NCBI RefSeq assembly: GCF_011044495.1
Contig: NZ_CP049143.1
Coordinates: 620,001 to 684,000, forward strand
Length of the DNA stretch: 64,000 bases
Source: Roseimicrobium sp. ORNL1
GTDB lineage: Bacteria > Verrucomicrobiota > Verrucomicrobiia > Verrucomicrobiales > Verrucomicrobiaceae
Direction: 5' to 3'
The position numbers and the translations under genes are program-made. Under the pieces are notes generated by a model that had not been told where the DNA came from, did not search any database, and saw nothing but the letters and a program-made list of their open reading frames with translations. Positions 59,714 to 64,000 of this stretch are shown here, piece by piece. Within the stretch, counting starts at the first letter, position 1, and each line of letters opens with the position of its first letter.

Positions 59714-60217
59714 TTAGATTGCATCTGACGGGCGTCGCGCATCGTGGATGGCATCCGAGAGTTTCCGGATGAGCTTGTCGAGTTCTGGACTGTGAGGTTT
59801 GGGCAGAATTTTCAGGAGCTGCGTGTGGATGTTCTCTAGGAAGGCGAGGTTCTCGATGTCGAGCGTCGCGTAGGTCCAGAAGTTGGAGTACTGGCTGGCG
59901 ACGGCCGGACTGTTGTATTGCTTGCTGATGCGGTCCCAGAGGTAGAGCGGAGGTTGGGACTCACAGGTGATGGTGTAGACGCGTGAGCCATCGTCCAACC
60001 GGCGCACATGGCTGACGGATTCCAGCCGTCGTGTGCCAAGACCAGCCTTCCAATAGGGGCGCCGCTCGCCGATGGGATAGATGAGGGGAGGGAAGAAGCC
60101 GGAGTGGGCGCTTGCTTCCGCATGAGGCGTCGTCGTCGAGCTGCAACTGGATAAGCCCAACATCAAGGCACCCCATGCCACCGCCACCCAGGTGAGGCAG
60201 GTAATTGGAAGTTTCAT
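59714..60217 (-). CDS. lipoprotein of unknown function
   Basis: The 167-residue product has a signal peptide with lipobox LSSC (MLGLSSCSSTTTP). The mature region has no recognisable domain; segments such as YPIGERRPYWKAGLG and FWTYATLDIENLAFLENI suggest a small alpha/beta fold. It lies between queF and the large exported protein gene on the minus strand. Confidence 0.6.
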   Translation of the reverse strand: MKLPITCLTWVAVAWGALMLGLSSCSSTTTPHAEASAHSGFFPPLIYPIGERRPYWKAGLGTRRLESVSHVRRLDDGSRVYTITCESQPPLYLWDRISKQYNSPAVASQYSNFWTYATLDIENLAFLENIHTQLLKILPKPHSPELDKLIRKLSDAIHDARRPSDAI

Positions 60218-60350
60218 GGCAACCTCCGGGTGTTGTTCTGGCGGCGTGTCCGCCCTTCTGAAGAATATGACAGATCAGCCCCGGGGAATGTTCGGAGGAC
60301 AGCAGTTGCTTTTGCTTCCGGAAGCCACACTGTCGTCGGCCGTCTTGCTG

Positions 60351-61925
60351 CTAGCTTCCCGCCTCGAAGCCCCCCTCCGCATGGGCATGCAGCCACTCCA
60401 GGGCCGTGCGGAACTCGGGATGAGTCACGGTTTTGATCCAGGCCTTCATTCCTTCAGGATCAACGACAGCCCACAGGCGCAGGCAACCGTAGGTGCGATC
60501 ATCCATCGAGCCATCCACGGGATTTTCCTTTCCGGTCCAGACTTTCACGACGTGATCGATCGGGAACTGCGCGTCAGGATTGGTGGCGGCTTCCTTGATG
60601 AGCCAGTGCACCCCATGTCGCGCTGCCTCCGCGAAGTTGATGTCACCCCACTCTTCCATGTTCATGTAGTCCATTTGGTCATCGACCAAAGTAGGGAATG
60701 CCTCGATTGCCTCGATGATGGGTTGGCGGAATTCCGCAAGGGTGGCTACGCGATAAAACGCGTCGCGAGCGGCCTCGCTAAAACCCGACCGGCCACCGTG
60801 TTGAAGGGCGAATTCAAAGGCCACCTTTGGTTCCAAGACTATCCAACGTTCCAGGAATGAGGGCAGGGCTTCGTCGTAGTCGCCGGGTTTGTGCTCAGGT
60901 CTAGTGATGAGCCAACGTAAAATGGCTTCGCGCTGTTCAATGTTCGCGTAGGGCAGGAATTCACTGACATGGTCGGGGCGTTTTTCCCCCGGCAAAGAAA
61001 CGAGCCACGTATACGCACCTTTTGGTGCGATGGCAGCCCAGGTATTGACGACCTTGTCCAGGTGGTTCGGCTGCGGTTGCGCCTCTGCCCATTTGATGAT
61101 CTCCGATATGGCGCCTGGCTGGACCATCACCCAGCGCCGCAATCCGCAGATGACCGCAGCTTCATTGCGACGCGTCACCGCGCCATCCAGTAGAGCCGGG
61201 AAGGAAGTCGCAGGTGCCTCGAGCACCTGGCGAACAAAAGGATAGTCGATTTCGGGTGGCGGTGGTGTTGGCTCGGTGGTTGCGCTTGATGGAGCAGGCG
61301 TGGTCAGTGCCGAGTAGTCCGGTGGGGAATCCAGGTGAAACGCTTTTGCATAAGCTTGTGCATACTCCTTTTGCAGCGTGTTCTTGAGTTCTGTCGTAGC
61401 TCCTGACTGGAATAGGCCCTTTCTGAAGGCTTCAAAATCGCGCTCATCATGAACGATGCTCCCAGCTCTTAGCGAAGTCCGATTAGCTGGTGGAAGAATC
61501 TTTTGTGACCAATCGTCTTTGAAGTGATCGGAATCCACAGCTTGGGCAAACCAGTCCTTGATCAGAAGCCAGGCTGCTTGGGGGTCTTTCTTTGCCCAAG
61601 CCTCGATAAGCAGAGTACGTTGCAAACTTTTCTGGCGCATTTGCAGGCGGCAAAGCGCCTCAAAGGCGGGGGGAAATTGGTCAGCAGGCAGAGTCGCTAG
61701 ATATCCTTCCAGCAGTGGATCCTGCAGCTCCCAGTAGTTTCCCGGGCAGAGGATCCATCGCATCGTGACCTCGTGTGAGGCGTCACGAGGTGGCACCTGC
61801 AGGTGAAGCGGTAGAGGCGGGGCCGAAGGTGCGTCTGATGAGCTTGCCTGGCCCGCTGCACTCGCCGTCAGTATTCCCATGAGCAGGATGAGCAACATCA
61901 AATGCGGATAGGCCCCGGTCTTCAT
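60351..61925 (-). CDS. large exported protein of unknown function
   Basis: The ATG at 61925 gives 524 residues with a signal peptide (LMLLILLMGILTASAAGQAS). The rest is rich in Trp/Ala/Pro and has repeated helical-pair patterns such as WAKKDPQAAWLLIKDWF and WAAIAPKGAYTWLVSLPGE. This suggests an alpha-helical repeat fold seen in Verrucomicrobia hypothetical proteins. A Pro/Thr/Ser-rich linker interrupts at about residues 205-225. It precedes the lipoprotein gene and follows an ABC exporter gene pair on the same strand. No function is assigned. Confidence 0.55.
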   Translation of the reverse strand: MKTGAYPHLMLLILLMGILTASAAGQASSSDAPSAPPLPLHLQVPPRDASHEVTMRWILCPGNYWELQDPLLEGYLATLPADQFPPAFEALCRLQMRQKSLQRTLLIEAWAKKDPQAAWLLIKDWFAQAVDSDHFKDDWSQKILPPANRTSLRAGSIVHDERDFEAFRKGLFQSGATTELKNTLQKEYAQAYAKAFHLDSPPDYSALTTPAPSSATTEPTPPPPEIDYPFVRQVLEAPATSFPALLDGAVTRRNEAAVICGLRRWVMVQPGAISEIIKWAEAQPQPNHLDKVVNTWAAIAPKGAYTWLVSLPGEKRPDHVSEFLPYANIEQREAILRWLITRPEHKPGDYDEALPSFLERWIVLEPKVAFEFALQHGGRSGFSEAARDAFYRVATLAEFRQPIIEAIEAFPTLVDDQMDYMNMEEWGDINFAEAARHGVHWLIKEAATNPDAQFPIDHVVKVWTGKENPVDGSMDDRTYGCLRLWAVVDPEGMKAWIKTVTHPEFRTALEWLHAHAEGGFEAGS

Positions 61926-61944
61926 AGGAATGGGTGGAGAGAAT

Positions 61945-63063
61945 TCAGTTCCGCATCGCATTCGCCGGAGACATACGGGAGCCCAGCCAGGCGGGATAGA
62001 AACCACCCAGGGCACCTAGCGCAACGGCGACGAGCAGGGAAACTAGGAGCAGGCCCGGCGTGATGTCTGCTTCGATCTTGCCGCGCAGCCACGGGGTGGC
62101 CTGGATGAGTTTCGTGCCGACGACTCCGAGCATGCAACCGATGGCGCCACCAACAAAGCCGAGCACCACCGACTCCAGCAGGATCATGCGGCGGATGCGC
62201 GAACGTTTCCAGCCAATCGCGAGCAGCACGCCAATCTCATCGATCCGCTCGAAGACACTCATGAGGATGGTGTTCATCACGCCAACGGCTCCGACGATGA
62301 GGGCGATGAGTGAGGTGCCGATGCTCATGGCCTTGGCCAGTTGCACGCCCACGCTGTTCTGCGCGAGTGACCCAGCGCTGAAGGCACTGAAGCCGGGCAT
62401 CATGGTCTTGATTTGGGTCTGCAACTCGGCGAGCTGTGCCTCCGTGGTGCCGGGCTCCAGGAAGACCTCGAAGAAGTTCACCTTGTCTTCGCGGTCGCTG
62501 AGTTCCTGCATGGCACGAAGGGGCAGGACAATGGAGCTGTTCTCCGCCATGGCTGGGCTGCTGTAGATGCCGACGACTTTATACTCCTTCGTTTCAATCT
62601 GCACCGTGTCACCCACGGTTTTGTGCAGGAGTTCGGCAGCAACTTCTCCGACATACGCGGCATCCATGGAGTCCGGTGCAGGAATGGCACCTTTCACCGT
62701 GCGCACCTTCTCCCATGATGGGGCTCCGGGTTCCCATCCAGCCACAATCATCGTGGGCGCGTCTTCGATGCTGTAGATGTCGCAAAGTGTTCCTGCGACG
62801 GTCTGCACATGAGGCAATGCACGCAGGGCAGTGATGTAGGTGTCGTCAAACGCCGCCGGCATGGCCCCGCGAATCTTGGACTGCGTGACGATGAGATCCA
62901 CGCCGCGCGAGCGATACACGTTCGACCAGCTCAGCTCAAAACCCCACGCCAGACTCGTGAGTGCCACCACGGCCGCAATGCCGATGGCGATGCCCAGCAG
63001 CGTGAGCAGGCTGCGCGAAGGCCGCCGGAGCAGGTTCTTGAAGATGAGCGTGAGGAAAGCCAT
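61945..63063 (-). CDS. MacB/LolC-type ABC transporter permease
   Basis: This is the permease of a MacB/Lol/FtsX-type exporter. The 372-residue protein has an N-terminal helix (LTLLGIAIGIAAVVALTSLA), a large periplasmic domain, and three C-terminal helices in the FtsX-like region (LIALIVGAVGVMNTILMSVF, LESVVLGFVGGAIGCMLGVV). The ATPase gene lies 8 bases upstream on the same strand. Substrate (lipoprotein, drug or peptide) is unknown. Confidence 0.92.
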   Translation of the reverse strand: MAFLTLIFKNLLRRPSRSLLTLLGIAIGIAAVVALTSLAWGFELSWSNVYRSRGVDLIVTQSKIRGAMPAAFDDTYITALRALPHVQTVAGTLCDIYSIEDAPTMIVAGWEPGAPSWEKVRTVKGAIPAPDSMDAAYVGEVAAELLHKTVGDTVQIETKEYKVVGIYSSPAMAENSSIVLPLRAMQELSDREDKVNFFEVFLEPGTTEAQLAELQTQIKTMMPGFSAFSAGSLAQNSVGVQLAKAMSIGTSLIALIVGAVGVMNTILMSVFERIDEIGVLLAIGWKRSRIRRMILLESVVLGFVGGAIGCMLGVVGTKLIQATPWLRGKIEADITPGLLLVSLLVAVALGALGGFYPAWLGSRMSPANAMRN

Positions 63064-63071
63064 GCGCTCTG

Positions 63072-63764
63072 CTATGCAGCAGGTTTGTGATGCACTATCT
63101 CCTCGACGATTTCACCGTCCAGCATGCGCAGGCTGCGCTCGGCACGCGCGGCCACGGTGGGATCATGGGTGACCATGAGGATGGTCATTTTCTGTTTCTG
63201 ATGCACTTCATCGAGTACCTCCAGAATCATCTGCGCGCTCTTGCTGTCGAGATTGCCGGTGGGTTCATCCGCGAGGAGGAAGCTCGGTTCATTCGCCAGG
63301 CTGCGTGCGATGGCCACGCGCTGGCGCTCGCCACCGGAGAGCTTGGCCGGCAGGTGATGCATGCGCGCCTTGAGCCCCATGGATTCCAGCAAGGTCTCCG
63401 CTCGTGCCTTGCGCTGCGGCCCTGTAAGCGAAGTCTCGAACATAGGCATCTGCACATTCTCCAAGGCGGAGAGTGTGGGCAGTAGGTGGAAGGATTGGAA
63501 TACAAAGCCAATCACCTTGGAGCGGAAGCCTTCGGGGTCCTCCAGCTTCCGGAGATCGAAACCATTGATGCTCAACGTGCCCTCAAACTCATCATCGAGT
63601 GCGCCGATGAGCCGGAGCAGCGTGGATTTTCCAGAGCCACTTGGGCCGGTGATGGACACGAACTCGCCGCGTGCAATTGAGAAGGTCACTCCGCGCAGGG
63701 CCTGCACGGCGTCTTGATCATAGGAGCGCCGGAGGTCCCGCGCTTCGACCATGGGTGATTGCAT
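63072..63764 (-). CDS. ABC transporter ATP-binding protein, LolD/MacB type
   Basis: This is the ATPase partner of the permease encoded just downstream. The 230-residue protein has Walker A GPSGSGKST (about residues 40-48), signature LSGGERQR and Walker B LLADEPTGNLDS. The short length and GALDDEFEGTLSING segment fit the LolD/MacB group. The start at 63752 is an alternative. Nothing in the short gap to the next gene (63765-63848) is recognised. Confidence 0.94.
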   Translation of the reverse strand: MQSPMVEARDLRRSYDQDAVQALRGVTFSIARGEFVSITGPSGSGKSTLLRLIGALDDEFEGTLSINGFDLRKLEDPEGFRSKVIGFVFQSFHLLPTLSALENVQMPMFETSLTGPQRKARAETLLESMGLKARMHHLPAKLSGGERQRVAIARSLANEPSFLLADEPTGNLDSKSAQMILEVLDEVHQKQKMTILMVTHDPTVAARAERSLRMLDGEIVEEIVHHKPAA

Positions 63765-63848
63765 GTGTAGGGTTCTACCAAAGCCGGGCCGAATCGGAAA
63801 GCAACGAAACCGCGAGGTCGGTCCGCTGCTTTCTGAACGGGGCCTGGC

Positions 63849-64000
63849 TTAGAACCGTCCCGCCAGCAACTCACGCTGGTAGATCAGCTCTTTGGGCAGG
63901 TGGTCGTAGAGGTCGAGGTAGAGCTCCTCGCTGGAGAGCAGCTCGGCGCGCAGTTCTTTGTGATCCACCCGCATGAGGTGCTCGAAGGTCTCGCGGGAGA
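63849..64000 (-). CDS. C-terminal fragment of an unidentified protein, perhaps GTP-type PEP carboxykinase
   Basis: Reading the minus strand into the TAA at 63849-63851 gives a tail ending YDHLPKELIYQRELLAGRF, preceded by EHLMRVDHKELRAELLSSEE. The gene continues beyond the right edge of the window. The acidic/leucine-rich end with LPKEL resembles the C-terminus of GTP-dependent phosphoenolpyruvate carboxykinase, but this is a weak guess from a short piece. Confidence 0.45.
   Translation of the reverse strand, partial: SRETFEHLMRVDHKELRAELLSSEELYLDLYDHLPKELIYQRELLAGRF

Overview
The window looks like a chromosomal segment from a Verrucomicrobiota bacterium, probably Verrucomicrobiaceae-like. 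This rests on general features rather than a database match: high G+C and strong third-position bias, weak or absent Shine-Dalgarno sites, a Chlamydia-like RpoB rifampicin region, and a PVC-type accessory set (sulfatase, SUMF1-domain protein, SHD1 domain, secreted beta-helix protein, many small lipoproteins, Tat-exported enzymes). Species cannot be fixed from the sequence alone.

Positions 1-11773 hold the conserved tRNA-Trp, secE, nusG, rplK, rplA, rplJ, rplL, rpoB, rpoC cluster. The rplJ-rplL and rplL-rpoB gaps carry hairpins and an attenuator, and a strong terminator follows rpoC. Positions 11949-17264 are accessory: a secreted right-handed beta-helix protein, a putative lipoprotein, the 3' remnant of a second beta-helix-type gene, and a rhomboid-like membrane protein. 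Positions 17357-23290 hold the glycine cleavage genes gcvT-gcvH-gcvP, an MTH1-like Nudix hydrolase and a Gfo/Idh/MocA oxidoreductase.

Positions 23511-34323 contain two divergent oligopeptide-type ABC import operons. The minus-strand one has a binding protein and two permeases but no ATPase. The plus-strand one is Yej-like (permease, permease, binding protein, two ATPases, mostly with ATGA overlaps), and both of its permeases carry unusual soluble insertions. The minus operon may borrow the ATPases of the plus operon.

Positions 34741-47569 include a Tat-exported Mn-type superoxide dismutase overlapping a miniature RNase III-like gene, an SHD1-domain membrane protein, a sulfatase, an L,D-transpeptidase, the 2-oxoacid:ferredoxin oxidoreductase pair, an MBL-fold hydrolase, tyrS, prephenate dehydratase and thiH. 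Positions 47704-57211 hold a secreted esterase, a small lipoprotein, a membrane-anchored SUMF1 protein, a tandem two-domain glycosyltransferase overlapping a Tat-signal sugar isomerase-like protein, an MFS carrier with a coiled-coil insertion and an RlpA-like protein. Positions 57256-64000 are all minus strand: two small exported proteins (one rhodanese-like), queC and queF, a lipoprotein, a large exported protein, a MacB/Lol-type ABC exporter and the 3' end of a further gene.

Several gene ends carry large inverted repeats that no gene explains: 23332-23474, 47586-47687 with a one-armed relative at 43873-43905, and 59062-59154. These, the remodelled Yej-like permeases and the hairpin-rich rplJ-rplL spacer are the most interesting non-routine features. 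No CRISPR array, rRNA, prophage or transposase was seen.
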